Shown here in pieces: positions 35,684-47,283 of a stretch of 64,000 nt of DNA. This DNA is from an uncultured Pseudomonadales bacterium. Lineage in GTDB: Bacteria > Pseudomonadota > Gammaproteobacteria > Pseudomonadales > Porticoccaceae. Both the position numbers and the translations under genes were made by a program. Location: positions 248,001-312,000 of the forward strand of contig CALSQH010000003.1 in the NCBI GenBank assembly GCA_943788445.1. Direction: 5' to 3'. The notes under the pieces are model-generated. The model ran no database searches. It was given only the letters and a program-made list of their open reading frames with translations, and was not told where the DNA came from. Position 1 is the stretch's first letter; every line of letters begins with the position of its first letter.

Positions 35684-36409
35684 TTAAGACGCTTGGGACA
35701 AAAGGTGCTGCCGGTAGAGTTCTCGACTGTGCAGGAGCCTGCCACCCAAGTAAAAGTCTATCACGCTACGTAACAACTGTTTCGCCGTTCTCAAAGTACT
35801 AGCCTGAGAAAATTCTCCGCGGGAAATATTGGTCAAATCTCGGCCAGGATAATTGCCTTGCACCTGATCGCGCTGATTGATCGCCAACAGTAACCCCTTT
35901 TCAGGAACATATTGGTAGTAACTGTCCTCTTGCAGTGCTGCCCCACTCCGGGCCTCAGAATCTAACACCAGCCCATAGCCAAGCTCTTCGAGCAGGGTCA
36001 TTTCTAATTGTCGCAACTGAACTTCATCGGGCTGTCCTGTGCACAGAACAGCGATAAAGTTTTGATACTGTTGATAGAGGTATTCGTGAATATCCTGCTC
36101 ATGTAACAGGCGATAAAATAACTCGTTAATGTAGAGACCTGTAAACAGGCATACCCCTTGCAATAGAACTGGGGCTTGTCTGACATCTGCCTGAATAAGC
36201 GTCTTTAATTCACCGCGACCCTGCCAGCTAAATTGATGTTCTGTGTAGGGGAATATTGGGCGACTGATGCCCTTTTTGTTAGGTTTGCGAAAACCCTTGG
36301 CAACACAGCGAATACGGCCGTGATTTTTAGTGTACAAATCAACCAGCAAACTGGTTTCGCGGTAGGGCGTCGAATGCAACAAGAATCCCGGCTCTGCCTC
36401 TATGCGCAC
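35684..36409 (-). CDS. recO: DNA repair protein RecO
   Basis: Family similarity plus conserved era-recO order. Confidence 0.93.
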   Translation of the reverse strand: MRIEAEPGFLLHSTPYRETSLLVDLYTKNHGRIRCVAKGFRKPNKKGISRPIFPYTEHQFSWQGRGELKTLIQADVRQAPVLLQGVCLFTGLYINELFYRLLHEQDIHEYLYQQYQNFIAVLCTGQPDEVQLRQLEMTLLEELGYGLVLDSEARSGAALQEDSYYQYVPEKGLLLAINQRDQVQGNYPGRDLTNISRGEFSQASTLRTAKQLLRSVIDFYLGGRLLHSRELYRQHLLSQAS

Positions 36410-36415
36410 GACTAA

Positions 36416-37315
36416 TTACTCGTCGATATAGCCAAGGCTGCGCAGTGCTCGCTCGTCATCGGACCAGCCACTGCGAACTTTAACCCAGGTTTTAAGCATA
36501 ACTTTACGACCCAACAAGCTCTCCATATCTGCCCTTGCCTGCTGACCAATATTTTTAATTCTCTCGCCTTTGTTGCCAATAATAATTTTCTTCTGGCCTT
36601 CACGCTCAACCAGTATCAGCGCACCGATATGGGTAACTTTAGGCCCAACACGAAATTCTTCGATTTCTACAGTTACCTGATAAGGGACTTCAGCACCCAA
36701 CTGGCGGGTTATCTTCTCACGGACCATTTCCGCGGCTAAAAAGCGTTCGCTGCGATCGGTGATTTGATCTTCGGGAAACATATGCGGCGCTTCAGGCATA
36801 AAGCTATTAATTTTTTCTTCGAGTTGCTCAAAGTTAGTTTTGCGCAACGCGGATAACGGAATCAATGCAGCGGCATTAACTTTCTCTGAAATAAACTGCA
36901 AATGCGGAAGCAGCGCCTGCTTATCTTCAACCAGATCGACCTTGTTAATCGCTACGATAACCGGCACTTCGTAGTTGGAAATATACTTGGCAACATATTC
37001 ATCAGCCTCGCTCCATTCAAAACGGTCGACAACAAAAATCACCAAATCAACATCGGCAATCACACTAGCTGCCGAGCGGTTCATTACGCGATTAATCGCA
37101 CGCTCCTGATTGGTATGAATACCTGGCGTATCTACAAAGACAACCTGCAGATTCTCTTCGGTTTTGATCCCTAACAAGGTGTGTCTGGTGGTCTGTGGCT
37201 TGCGCGAGGTAATGCACAGCTTTTGGCCGAGGATATGATTAAGCAGCGTCGATTTTCCCACATTAGGGCGACCGACAATGGCTACATAGCCACAGCGAGT
37301 TGGTGTATCTGTCAC
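36416..37315 (-). CDS. era: GTPase Era
   Basis: [23 protein letters not shown]-terminal KH domain. Confidence 0.97.
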   Translation of the reverse strand: MTDTPTRCGYVAIVGRPNVGKSTLLNHILGQKLCITSRKPQTTRHTLLGIKTEENLQVVFVDTPGIHTNQERAINRVMNRSAASVIADVDLVIFVVDRFEWSEADEYVAKYISNYEVPVIVAINKVDLVEDKQALLPHLQFISEKVNAAALIPLSALRKTNFEQLEEKINSFMPEAPHMFPEDQITDRSERFLAAEMVREKITRQLGAEVPYQVTVEIEEFRVGPKVTHIGALILVEREGQKKIIIGNKGERIKNIGQQARADMESLLGRKVMLKTWVKVRSGWSDDERALRSLGYIDE

Positions 37316-37989
37316 TACTTACTCTCCAGTTGTTTTAATAATTGTTCGGCCACTAGCTGCTCCGCCTTGCGACGACTACTTGCAGTGGCAACAGCCATGG
37401 ATTCTATACCGGCAATTTCGCAACTGATAGTGAACATGCGATTATGATCCCCCCCCTGAGTGCTTACAATCAGGTACTCTGGCAACGGTTTGCCCCTACC
37501 CTGCAACCATTCTTGCAGTCCTGTTTTTGCATCTTTGATCGGCGTATCCAGAGTGAGGGTGCTTAACAAATCACTAAACCAGTTAACCACAGCTTGCTCT
37601 GCCGCAGGTAAGCCTTTATCCAAATAAATTGCACCGATCAATGCCTCAACTGTGTCACCAAGAATAGAATCGCGACGATGCCCGCCACTTTTCATCTCGC
37701 CTTGACCAAGCAGTAATTCAGGGCCTAAATCAAGAGATCGAGCAACATCGGCAAGGGATTCGGCACGCACTATCTGCGAGCGAATACGACTGAGGTCGCC
37801 CTCTTTGGCTTCAGGAAAGCGCTGATAGAGAAAATTGGATATGGTTAGACCAAGTACAGCATCACCAAGAAATTCGAGTCGTTCGTTGTTTTTATTACCG
37901 CAGCTCCGGTGAGAGAGCGCCAGCTTTAAAAGATTCTGATCGCTAAATTGATACTGCAAGCGGTCCTGGAGTTGCTGGGCATTCGCCAC
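37315..37989 (-). CDS. rnc: Ribonuclease III
   Basis: [17 protein letters not shown] signature, dsRBD. Confidence 0.97.
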   Translation of the reverse strand: MANAQQLQDRLQYQFSDQNLLKLALSHRSCGNKNNERLEFLGDAVLGLTISNFLYQRFPEAKEGDLSRIRSQIVRAESLADVARSLDLGPELLLGQGEMKSGGHRRDSILGDTVEALIGAIYLDKGLPAAEQAVVNWFSDLLSTLTLDTPIKDAKTGLQEWLQGRGKPLPEYLIVSTQGGDHNRMFTISCEIAGIESMAVATASSRRKAEQLVAEQLLKQLESK

Positions 37990-38012
37990 GGATTATCCTC
38001 AGGTTAATAATT

Positions 38013-38378
38013 TCACTCGGCAGTAGGATATTGATTGCTAAATTTAAGCACTACATCGACATTGCCAAACATTTCGATTCGTTTTTCGTAGTCTAGGCTT
38101 ATTCGCGTTCCAGTCTCTTCCTGAGCTATGGCTACTTTTCTTACATCTATATCGCGAATATTGTTAATGATAAAAAAATCTGCAACCTTTCTGCGGATCT
38201 CTGAATTGGACTTACCATTAATATCAGACTGGCCGACTTGGTCAATTGCACCCTGAATAATTCTGTTATCCATATAGTGCGGAGCAAGTTTAAAAATAAT
38301 CGTTAAAAAAAATCCAACAAGAAACACTGTAAAAAGCGCTGATGTTGTGGTCATACCGCTCTGACTATTAATACTCAT
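38013..38378 (-). CDS. DUF4845 membrane protein
   Basis: Conserved position between lepB and rnc; one N-terminal TM. Confidence 0.85.
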   Translation of the reverse strand: MSINSQSGMTTTSALFTVFLVGFFLTIIFKLAPHYMDNRIIQGAIDQVGQSDINGKSNSEIRRKVADFFIINNIRDIDVRKVAIAQEETGTRISLDYEKRIEMFGNVDVVLKFSNQYPTAE

Positions 38379-38423
38379 ATCACTCTCCCTGAGATATTTT
38401 AAAACTGTTGTTGGCGATCAACC

Positions 38424-39155
38424 TTACTGGATTTTGCCGGCCCGATCAAAACTGGGCAGAGATAAAAACTTATCCCAGAACATCCATCGTGCAAATGCTT
38501 TACCCACTATTCGCTCTTCGGGAACAGGACCCCAGACACGGCTATCGCTAGAATTATCGCGGTTATCACCCATCATAAAATAATGCCCCTCGGGCACTAC
38601 CGCGGTAAAGTTCTGGCTCAATCGAGTTGGCAGCAGTCGTTTTTGAATGGCGTGTTCTACACCGGTCAATTCTTCAGTCATCACCACTGAACGCGGTGCG
38701 GCCACCTCATCTGCCAGAATTTTCTGACTCATTTTGTCGCCATTAATATATAGCACACCATTCAACACATGAATCTCATCGCCCGGCAGACCAATGACGC
38801 GCTTTATAAAGTAACGGTCTTCGTGGGGAGGAAAAAATACCATCACGTCGCCGCGCTCTGGGGAGTTAATCTCAATTATTTTATTGCGGATAACTGGCAA
38901 GCGTATCCCGTAAGTCCATTTGCTGACCAGTATAAAATCGCCGACTTTCAAGGTTGGCACCATCGATGAGGATGGAATCTGAAAAGGTTCAACAACAAAA
39001 GACCGCAACACCAACACCAACCCAAGCACTGGTGCCATTGAACCGGCAAATTCGATTGGCCCTTCAGCCTGCTTAACCATAAATTTGTTCAGCAACCAGA
39101 AAATGGCTGAAATCAGAAAAATAACGGTCAATATAAGCTCGAAATTAAGATCCAT
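38424..39155 (-). CDS. lepB: Signal peptidase I
   Basis: PSSSMVPTL, RYFIKRVIGLPGDEI, GDNRDNSSDSR motifs. Confidence 0.96.
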   Translation of the reverse strand: MDLNFELILTVIFLISAIFWLLNKFMVKQAEGPIEFAGSMAPVLGLVLVLRSFVVEPFQIPSSSMVPTLKVGDFILVSKWTYGIRLPVIRNKIIEINSPERGDVMVFFPPHEDRYFIKRVIGLPGDEIHVLNGVLYINGDKMSQKILADEVAAPRSVVMTEELTGVEHAIQKRLLPTRLSQNFTAVVPEGHYFMMGDNRDNSSDSRVWGPVPEERIVGKAFARWMFWDKFLSLPSFDRAGKIQ

Positions 39156-39195
39156 TAGGATCAGTCTCCTTTTATGTCAAAGACCTGTTGGCCAG

Positions 39196-40989
39196 TTAAC
39201 TCTTTAGTACGGCAAGAAATGCGTCCTGCGGTATTTCCACATTACCCACCTGCTTCATGCGTTTTTTACCGGCTTTCTGCTTTTCTAACAATTTCTTTTT
39301 ACGAGTCACATCACCACCATAACATTTGGCGGTGACATTCTTGCGCAGTGCCTTCACCGTGGTTCTAGCGACAACACTTCCACCAATAGCGGCTTGAATA
39401 GCGACATCAAACATCTGACGAGGAATTAATTCTTTCATTTTATCGGCCAGAACTCGGCCCTTTTGCTGAGATGTATCGCGGTGAATAATTGCCGCTAACG
39501 CATCTACACGGTCACCGTTAATCAACACATCCAGTCTAACTAAAGTCGATACCTGAAAACGTACAAAACTATAATCCAGCGAGGCAAAACCCCGGCTGAC
39601 AGATTTTAGTCGATCAAAGAAATCCATAACCACTTCACTCATCGGTAGTTCATAGCTGATAGCTACTTGACCGCCGACAAACTGCATATCTTTTTGCAGT
39701 CCGCGCTTTTCAACACAGAGTGAGATGACATTGCCAACGTATTCTTTGGGTACAAGAATATTGGCTTCGCAGATAGGTTCACGCATTTCCTCAATATGCG
39801 CTGGATCCGGAAGCGCAGAAGGGTTGGATATATGCAGTAGATCACCCGCATTGGTAAGGATTTCATACACCACTGTAGGCGCAGTAGTAATTAGATTGAG
39901 ATCATATTCGCGCTCCAGGCGCTCCTGAATAATCTCCATATGCAGCATACCTAGGAAGCCACAGCGAAAACCAAAACCGAGAGCATCTGAGCTTTCCGGC
40001 TCATAAAACAAAGAAGCATCATTAACAGCCAGCTTTGACAGAGCTTCACGAAAGTCTTCAAAGTCATCAGAATCGACTGGGAACATCCCCGCATAAACCT
40101 GCGGCTTAATGCGCTGAAAGCCGGGTAGGGAATCAACATCCGAGGTACTCAGATTGGTAATAGTGTCGCCTACTGGGGCACCTAAAATATCTTTAATGCC
40201 GGCAACCATATAGCCAACTTCACCTGCACTTAGGACACCGGTCTCTTTGCGCTTGGGTGTGAACACACCCACACTGTCAACCACATGAGCCTTGCCGATG
40301 GTTTTAGCCACGATCTTGCTTTTACTGGTCAGCGTGCCTTGCATAACACGCACCAGAGAGACAACACCAAGGTAGTTGTCAAACCATGAGTCGATAATTA
40401 ACGCCTGTAACGGGGCATCTAAATCACCGACCGGGGCTGGCACTTTCAAAACCAGTTCTTCGAGAATCTCGTCAATGCCCTCACCCGTCTTGGCACTGCA
40501 ACGGACTGCGTCAGTGGCTTCAATACCAATAATATTTTCAATTTCAACAATGACTTTTTCTGGCTCTGCCTGAGGCAAATCCATCTTATTCAAAACAGGG
40601 ATAACTTCTAAACCCTGTGCAATAGCGGTGTAACAATTCGCCACTGACTGCGCTTCAACACCCTGCGCGGCATCCACAATCAGCAGGGCGCCCTCACAGG
40701 CGGCCAGCGAGCGTGACACTTCATAGGAGAAGTCCACATGGCCCGGAGTATCAATAAAATTCAGCTGGTAAGTTTTACCATCTTTAGCTTTGAACGGCAG
40801 CGTAACGCTCTGCGCTTTAATGGTAATACCACGCTCGCGTTCAATATCCATTGAGTCGAGTACTTGTGCAGCCATCTCGCGCTCAGCCAACCCCCCACAA
40901 ACCTGAATAAACCGGTCTGCAATGGTCGATTTGCCGTGGTCAATATGGGCAATAATAGAAAAGTTTCTGATGTGACTTAGATCGGACAA
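39196..40989 (-). CDS. lepA: Elongation factor 4 (LepA)
   Basis: [21 protein letters not shown], LepA C-terminal domain. Confidence 0.98.
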   Translation of the reverse strand: MSDLSHIRNFSIIAHIDHGKSTIADRFIQVCGGLAEREMAAQVLDSMDIERERGITIKAQSVTLPFKAKDGKTYQLNFIDTPGHVDFSYEVSRSLAACEGALLIVDAAQGVEAQSVANCYTAIAQGLEVIPVLNKMDLPQAEPEKVIVEIENIIGIEATDAVRCSAKTGEGIDEILEELVLKVPAPVGDLDAPLQALIIDSWFDNYLGVVSLVRVMQGTLTSKSKIVAKTIGKAHVVDSVGVFTPKRKETGVLSAGEVGYMVAGIKDILGAPVGDTITNLSTSDVDSLPGFQRIKPQVYAGMFPVDSDDFEDFREALSKLAVNDASLFYEPESSDALGFGFRCGFLGMLHMEIIQERLEREYDLNLITTAPTVVYEILTNAGDLLHISNPSALPDPAHIEEMREPICEANILVPKEYVGNVISLCVEKRGLQKDMQFVGGQVAISYELPMSEVVMDFFDRLKSVSRGFASLDYSFVRFQVSTLVRLDVLINGDRVDALAAIIHRDTSQQKGRVLADKMKELIPRQMFDVAIQAAIGGSVVARTTVKALRKNVTAKCYGGDVTRKKKLLEKQKAGKKRMKQVGNVEIPQDAFLAVLKS

Positions 40990-41101
40990 GTTGTTTTCAC
41001 TACCGTTAAAAATTGCGAGCGGAGTTTAGCCTATTTACAGCACTTTCGCTATCAACCGCGCGACTCATTAAGCGAGACGCACGATCATTAAAGGGTCAAA
41101 T

Positions 41102-42484
41102 CTATGACTTGATTATAATGGTTCTGGAAATCGCTCGGCCCTGACGGTAAAAACGAATTAAAACCGGCGTATCCGTCGGCAGTTCGCGAATCACCTGAGT
41201 ATATTCATCAACGTCGTCAATGCGGCTATAACCGAGCTGCAAAATAATATCGCCGCGCTTCAAGCCGGACTCGGTCGCCGCAGAATCTGGAGACACCTGC
41301 TCAATCACAACACCACCGCGAATGCCCAACGAACTCAACTCCCTCGCACTTAACGCCTCGACAACCAAGCCTATTCTGTCGCTGCCATCGCCACGACCGG
41401 TAACAGATTGCTCTCCACCCTCCAAGACACCAACCTCAACACTGAGCTTTTTAAGTTTGCCTTTGCGGTACAGCACAACGGGGGCCTTCTTACCTGGAGC
41501 CAGCATACCGACCACATGGGGAAGATCACCCGAATCGACAATCGGTTGACTATTAAAGCGAATAATTACGTCACCGGGACTTATCCCGCCCTTGTCAGCA
41601 GGGCTGTCCGGCTCAACGGCGTTGATTAAAGCACCCTGAGGCTTATCCAGATCAAGAGAGCGGGCAAGATCTCTATCCACATCCTGAATTACCACACCGA
41701 GCCAACCGCGCTGCACCACACCATTTTCTTTCAACTGCCCTACAACCCCTATTGCGACACTGGCGGGAATTGCAAAAGAGAGCCCTATGGAACCGCCAGA
41801 ACGTGAATAGATCTGAGAATTTATACCTACTACTTCGCCATCAAGATTAAATAGCGGCCCACCCGAGTTACCCGGATTGATTGCCACATCAGTCTGAATA
41901 AACGGCACATAATTTTCACCTTTTTCAGTAGGAATACTGCGCCCTATGGCGCTGACAATACCAACACTGGCCGAGTAATCGAGCCCAAAGGGAGAACCAA
42001 TAGCCAACACCCATGCGCCAACTTTCAGCTGTTCGGGTTCGGCAAACTCAAGTACCGGTAATCCACTGGCTTCAATTTTTAACAGTGCCAAATCTGAACG
42101 TCGATCTTTTCCTACCACTTCGGCGGTAAATTCACGTCGATCGGAAAAGCGCACGACAATTTCATCCGCTCCATCGACAACATGGTGATTGGTGAGAATA
42201 TAACCATCATCAGAAATCACAAAACCTGAACCCAATGAAAAAGCAGGTCGCGGGGCTTGACGTCTCTCTCGCTGCTGAAATAATTCGCGAAAAATATCTG
42301 GAATCTGACCTGGGGGTATTTGCGATGCGCTACTTTTACGCGCTTTCTGCACTGTATTAATTTTAACCACCGCCGGAGAAGTCTCTTCAATCAATGCGGT
42401 AAAGTCTGGCAATTGAGCGCCAATGGACAGCGAGGAAATTAGAATAAAGACAAAGAATGTAAGAGCGGTAAATCTTTTAATCAC
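41102..42484 (-). CDS. mucD: Periplasmic Do-like serine protease with two PDZ domains (DegQ/MucD)
   Basis: TNHHVVDGAD, NPGNSGGPLFN catalytic motifs; position downstream of rseC. Confidence 0.93.
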   Translation of the reverse strand: MIKRFTALTFFVFILISSLSIGAQLPDFTALIEETSPAVVKINTVQKARKSSASQIPPGQIPDIFRELFQQRERRQAPRPAFSLGSGFVISDDGYILTNHHVVDGADEIVVRFSDRREFTAEVVGKDRRSDLALLKIEASGLPVLEFAEPEQLKVGAWVLAIGSPFGLDYSASVGIVSAIGRSIPTEKGENYVPFIQTDVAINPGNSGGPLFNLDGEVVGINSQIYSRSGGSIGLSFAIPASVAIGVVGQLKENGVVQRGWLGVVIQDVDRDLARSLDLDKPQGALINAVEPDSPADKGGISPGDVIIRFNSQPIVDSGDLPHVVGMLAPGKKAPVVLYRKGKLKKLSVEVGVLEGGEQSVTGRGDGSDRIGLVVEALSARELSSLGIRGGVVIEQVSPDSAATESGLKRGDIILQLGYSRIDDVDEYTQVIRELPTDTPVLIRFYRQGRAISRTIIIKS

Positions 42485-42549
42485 AGAATTTTCTCCAATA
42501 AAAGTAATAATCCATTTAACCTAAAAAGTGATATTGGCCTATAAAGAAT

Positions 42550-42609
42550 AGTCGAGTAATAGAAGGTCGAGTAATAGAATGTCACGTAACAGAATGTCGA
42601 TTAATGAAA
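42550..42609. repeat. Four imperfect 15-bp tandem repeats between rseC and mucD
   Basis: agtcgagtaatagaa / ggtcgagtaatagaa / tgtcacgtaacagaa / tgtcgattaatgaaa. Confidence 0.85.
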
Positions 42610-42624
42610 GAGCGTTAATACAGA

Positions 42625-43095
42625 TCACCGAACTTGAAGCGTTGACGTTCCACCTTCTAACTTGCTGTCAAAAGTATCGACTAGAACGGGGTTGTAGCGC
42701 AGATCATTGCGGGATTTTTTACTGTGTAACCTAACTAACCATCCGCCCAGTAACAATCCACCAAACGCACCGGCGATGCTTTGTAAATCACCACCCCCAA
42801 CTAAAGCGGCACCAGCCACAGCACCAAAAATAGGCAACAAATAAACTAGCAGAGAAGCCAGTACAATTACGTCCTCAGGAATGCCAATGGTCACAGACTG
42901 ACCAACGGAAAAGTGCTGCCGAGAGTGATTATTAAGCAGTACGCGAATACTGGTTGTTTTACCCGCCAACTTGGAAAGAAACTTTTGCCCACAACCTTTT
43001 TCAGCCACACAGGCTTCACAGGCAGACTTTTGAATCGTCTCAACCCATAGGCCGTCAGATTCAACGGCGACGACTTTTCCTGTCTCGAGAATCAT
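42625..43095 (-). CDS. rseC: SoxR-reducing system protein RseC
   Basis: Cys-rich CEACVAEKGCG N-terminal motif, two TMs, gene order. Confidence 0.9.
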   Translation of the reverse strand: MILETGKVVAVESDGLWVETIQKSACEACVAEKGCGQKFLSKLAGKTTSIRVLLNNHSRQHFSVGQSVTIGIPEDVIVLASLLVYLLPIFGAVAGAALVGGGDLQSIAGAFGGLLLGGWLVRLHSKKSRNDLRYNPVLVDTFDSKLEGGTSTLQVR

Positions 43096-43107
43096 AAATA
43101 CTAGTCC

Positions 43108-44085
43108 TTAGGGTGCTAAACCGACAGCTCCGGCCACTTGACTGGCCGTGCCGCGAGGAATTTCACCAACAACGCAGATCGCGTATTCACGACCATTGAT
43201 ATCGGCTTTGGTTAACACGGCAACTGTCGCACCCAGCTTCGCATCAATCGGAGTAAGTACACTACCCTGCACCGAGTCAATAAAGACCGAAAAAACAGCT
43301 AGACCATCGGTGTACATCATTGACTCTTGACCCTCTTCACCCGGCGGTTGGTGAGAGGCTAAAACAAAACCCGGCGGCAACCAATCCACATGCCACATTG
43401 ATTCTGGAACATTTACTTTGCGGTCAACCTCGATGCAGCCTGCTTGATCAACCGCTACAAACTGGTCATCGTCAATCTCAAATTCAGCTCCCAAAGATGT
43501 TTTCCCAAGGTTGATATCGACAAACTGAAAACGCTCCAGAGGTTTACCTGTATGACTCATCAACACCGACTGAAGTAGAAGGCCAGATTCTTTATCTATG
43601 GCTACCACATAGCCATAGCGGTATTTATCCTTGGGTAACACATGCACCATAGACACTTCGCGATTGGCGATACGGCCATCGCCTTTAATATAGAAGTCGT
43701 AGAAATCCTCTAGGCGCGAATAATTTTCATCATTTATTCTGTAGGTATTACCGCGCAAGAGCATATCACCGGTGCGTAAACAGTCGACATTGTCGGAACG
43801 GCCCACTACCTCACGTTGGTTACCATCCATGTGCAAAATACGCTCATAGATTTTGCCATCTCTCACTTCGTGAATCAACTTAACGCTGGTCAGATTGCCG
43901 CGGTATTCGTAGGTAAAGATACCACTGTAATTCAGTTCGCGGGAGGCTTTGGCCATTCTTGCCATAAGATCATGGGCAGATTCCATCTGTCCGGCAAATA
44001 ATGGCCCATGCAGCAAAACGGCGGCTACCAGAGCCGCCAATTTAATTGTTTTAACTGTCATTTTTACTGAAGAGAATACAGTCAT
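43108..44085 (-). CDS. rseB: Sigma-E regulatory protein RseB/MucB
   Basis: MucB/RseB-like fold sequence and gene order. Confidence 0.93.
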   Translation of the reverse strand: MTVFSSVKMTVKTIKLAALVAAVLLHGPLFAGQMESAHDLMARMAKASRELNYSGIFTYEYRGNLTSVKLIHEVRDGKIYERILHMDGNQREVVGRSDNVDCLRTGDMLLRGNTYRINDENYSRLEDFYDFYIKGDGRIANREVSMVHVLPKDKYRYGYVVAIDKESGLLLQSVLMSHTGKPLERFQFVDINLGKTSLGAEFEIDDDQFVAVDQAGCIEVDRKVNVPESMWHVDWLPPGFVLASHQPPGEEGQESMMYTDGLAVFSVFIDSVQGSVLTPIDAKLGATVAVLTKADINGREYAICVVGEIPRGTASQVAGAVGLAP

Positions 44086-44094
44086 TATGATTTG

Positions 44095-44790
44095 TTATTC
44101 CTTCTCGGGTAATGCCTCGTCTGAACTCTCACTTCCACTTCCACTTCCACTTTCACTCAACCTGGCGAATGGCCACATGCCCTGATTACTGTTTAAAGCC
44201 GCATGGCTAGAATGTTTCAACATCACATCATTAAAATAAGCGCGAAGTTCGGCCTCAGAATTCTGCTGTTTAGGCTGTTGCTGGACTTCGAGAAATGGCG
44301 TTGTGCGTTGTGAGGTTTTGTTATTTCCACCTGCACTAACTGTTCGTGCATTAATCGTTGGCTGAAAGCCGGAGGGAAACTGAATTGCTGGACCGGTATT
44401 TTCATCTAGACTTTCGACACCGGCAAACTCCGATAACTCTGCGGGATTATCTATTGGACTATTGAGTTGCTGAACACCAAATACTGCAACGAGCGCCACA
44501 GAGGCGGCAATCGCAAAGCGTCCTGCCGAGCCAGCAAACACTGCCAATCCACTTGTACGATGTGCTGATTCTTGATCAATAGCGGCTGAAATAGCAGCGG
44601 AGTAATCAACCGAAGTTGTAGCTGGGTCACCTTTGATGGTTGCCGAAACCATATGGTAGCGTTTCCACCGATTCCTTAAATCCTGATCTTCTGCAACCGC
44701 CTTCAACACACGATGCGTCTCCATTTCACTAGCTTCTCCGTCCATGAGTGCGGAGAGTGACTGCTCTAGGCGTTCCTTGTGATCGCTCAT
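44095..44790 (-). CDS. rseA: Anti-sigma-E factor RseA/MucA
   Basis: LSALMDGEASEMETHRVL N-terminal domain, single TM, gene order. Confidence 0.93.
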   Translation of the reverse strand: MSDHKERLEQSLSALMDGEASEMETHRVLKAVAEDQDLRNRWKRYHMVSATIKGDPATTSVDYSAAISAAIDQESAHRTSGLAVFAGSAGRFAIAASVALVAVFGVQQLNSPIDNPAELSEFAGVESLDENTGPAIQFPSGFQPTINARTVSAGGNNKTSQRTTPFLEVQQQPKQQNSEAELRAYFNDVMLKHSSHAALNSNQGMWPFARLSESGSGSGSESSDEALPEKE

Positions 44791-44913
44791 TAATTTACCT
44801 CTTCGTGTAAAATTAGTGCAAAAGTTAAATTTTGTAAAACTCTATAAATACGTGTTCGTTGCATGAATACTGATGGGTATGACCAATGATTATTTAAAAG
44901 GTTCATCAATCGT

Positions 44914-45504
44914 TCACACTCCATCGATTAATTCTAGAACTCGCGCATCAATCGATTCTCTACCACGGAAAATTCGCGACCGAATCGTGCCCACCGGGCA
45001 ATTCATCACCGAGGCAATATCTTCGTAACTCAACCCTTCATATTCACGAAGTGTCACAGCCGTACGCAGATCCTCAGGCAATTCAACAATTGCCTGCTTG
45101 ATTACCTTTTCAAGCTCATCGCGGAACAGCTGATTTTCGGGTGACCCAAAATCTTTGAGCTGCTCACTGCCCGAATAGTATTCCGCATCATCCAGATCAA
45201 CATCAGATGCCGGGGGCCTTCTACTGCGGGCAACCAAATAGTTCTTCGCGGTATTAACCGCAATCCTGTACAACCAAGTATAAAACTGACTATCGCCACG
45301 AAACTTAGGTAATGCCCGATAGGCCTTTATAAAAGCCTCCTGCACTACATCACTGACCTCATCACGGTCACGAATAAATCGGGCGACAATAGCGTGGACT
45401 TTGTACTGATATTTGAGAACCAGCAGATCAAAGGCACGTTTGTCGCCTTTTTGAACTCTAACAACTAGCTGTTGATCGGTTGGCTCTGTCTTTGTTTCTG
45501 TCAT
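44914..45504 (-). CDS. rpoE: RNA polymerase sigma-E factor (AlgU/RpoE)
   Basis: Sigma70 regions 2 and 4; DVVQEAFIKAYRALPKFRG, LREYEGLSYEDIA. Confidence 0.97.
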   Translation of the reverse strand: MTETKTEPTDQQLVVRVQKGDKRAFDLLVLKYQYKVHAIVARFIRDRDEVSDVVQEAFIKAYRALPKFRGDSQFYTWLYRIAVNTAKNYLVARSRRPPASDVDLDDAEYYSGSEQLKDFGSPENQLFRDELEKVIKQAIVELPEDLRTAVTLREYEGLSYEDIASVMNCPVGTIRSRIFRGRESIDARVLELIDGV

Positions 45505-45660
45505 TTAGCAGTCCATTTATCCTACATTTCCGAGTTATTATTACTTATTCATTGGTGAAATAAATAACGGCAATCAAAGACAGACCACCACTAAACGATT
45601 TAGTTCGCTTGTAATTTGAGCTTATACTATCATGCCGCGTCAACCGATTGTGACCCAACC

Positions 45661-47283
45661 ATGAAACAAACCCATATCTACGATGTTCTGATTATTGGCA
45701 GTGGTGCCGCTGGTTTAGCCGTTGCATTACAGCTAGATCCAAACCTGCGTGTTGCGCTAATCAGCAAAGCTTCGCTTCAGGGTGGGGCCTCATGGTTAGC
45801 CCAGGGTGGGATTGCCGCTGTGTTCGACAAAAATGACAGCTCTGATGCGCATATTGCCGACACTCTGGTTGCAGGCGCAGGCCTCTGTCATGAAGATGCA
45901 GTGCGCTTTGTGGTCGAGAATGGCCCAGCCTCAGTGCAATGGCTGATAAATAAAGGCGTTGATTTTACCCGTGAAGAGGGTCAGACAACGTACCACCTGA
46001 CTCAGGAAGGTGGCCACAGTCATCGCCGCATATTGCACACTGCAGATGCAACCGGCAAAGAAATTACTGGCACACTGGTCGACCGAGCCATAGCCGCGAA
46101 GAATATTGATATCTTTGAACACCACTGCGCTGTAGATCTAGTGACTCAGGCCGATAGTAATTCACGCAAAATCCGCTGCACCGGATCCTACATATTGGAT
46201 ATAAACAGCGGCGCCGTCTCTCTATTCAGAGCCAAAAGTGTTGTGTTAGCCACCGGTGGCGCCAGTAAAACCTACCTTTACACTAGCAATCCAGATGGCG
46301 CCAGTGGCGATGGTATTGCTATGGCTTGGCGTCGCGGTTGCCGCGTTGCCAATCTGGAATTCAACCAATTCCACCCCACCTGCCTCTACCACCCAAAAGC
46401 CAAATCTTTTTTGATCACCGAGGCTCTTCGCGGTGAGGGCGCGCTACTCAAATTGCCCGATGGCTCAGCTTTTATGCACAACTTCCATCCGGATGCCGAG
46501 CTGGCACCGAGAGATGTAGTGGCAAGAGCTATTGACCACGAGATGAAACGGCTGGGCAGTGACTGCCTGTATTTGGATATAAGTCATAAACCGGCAGACT
46601 TTATTACCGAGCACTTCCCGACGGTATACAAACACTGCCTCGAATTTGGTATCGACATTACCACTGATCCAATTCCTGTAGTTCCAGCCGCTCATTACAC
46701 CTGTGGCGGCATTATTGTAAATACCAAGGGGCAGACTGATCTGCTCAATCTTTACGCAATCGGCGAGAGCGCGTTTACAGGACTGCACGGGGCCAATCGC
46801 ATGGCCAGTAATTCCCTGCTCGAATGCCTGGTATACGCCCATGCAGCAGCTACTGAAATTAACAATCTCCAAGATCAGATTACGGAACCCGACTTTGTTA
46901 AAGAGTGGGACGAATCCAAGGTCGCCGATTCAGATGAAGATGTGGTTATTTCTCACAACTGGGATGAATTGCGCCGCTTTATGTGGGATTACGTTGGTAT
47001 TGTGCGCACCGATAAACGCCTTCAGCGTGCGGAGCATCGAATAAAGCTGTTACAAAAAGAGATTCAAGAGTATTACAGTAACTACACAGTGAGTCGCGAT
47101 CTGCTTGAACTGCGCAATTTGGCAACCGTGGCCGAGTTAATTATTCGCTGCGCCTTGCAGCGCAAAGAGAGTCGCGGCCTGCACTACACGCTCGACTATC
47201 CGGAGCTTTCACCGATTGCCAAAGATACCATTCTGGTGCCGTTTAATTTTGCCGGACAGAATGTGATTATTAATCGCCGTTAG
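45661..47283 (+). CDS. nadB: L-aspartate oxidase
   Basis: ATG at 45661 ([19 protein letters not shown]); FAD-binding motifs; divergent from rpoE. Confidence 0.96.
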   Translation: MKQTHIYDVLIIGSGAAGLAVALQLDPNLRVALISKASLQGGASWLAQGGIAAVFDKNDSSDAHIADTLVAGAGLCHEDAVRFVVENGPASVQWLINKGVDFTREEGQTTYHLTQEGGHSHRRILHTADATGKEITGTLVDRAIAAKNIDIFEHHCAVDLVTQADSNSRKIRCTGSYILDINSGAVSLFRAKSVVLATGGASKTYLYTSNPDGASGDGIAMAWRRGCRVANLEFNQFHPTCLYHPKAKSFLITEALRGEGALLKLPDGSAFMHNFHPDAELAPRDVVARAIDHEMKRLGSDCLYLDISHKPADFITEHFPTVYKHCLEFGIDITTDPIPVVPAAHYTCGGIIVNTKGQTDLLNLYAIGESAFTGLHGANRMASNSLLECLVYAHAAATEINNLQDQITEPDFVKEWDESKVADSDEDVVISHNWDELRRFMWDYVGIVRTDKRLQRAEHRIKLLQKEIQEYYSNYTVSRDLLELRNLATVAELIIRCALQRKESRGLHYTLDYPELSPIAKDTILVPFNFAGQNVIINRR

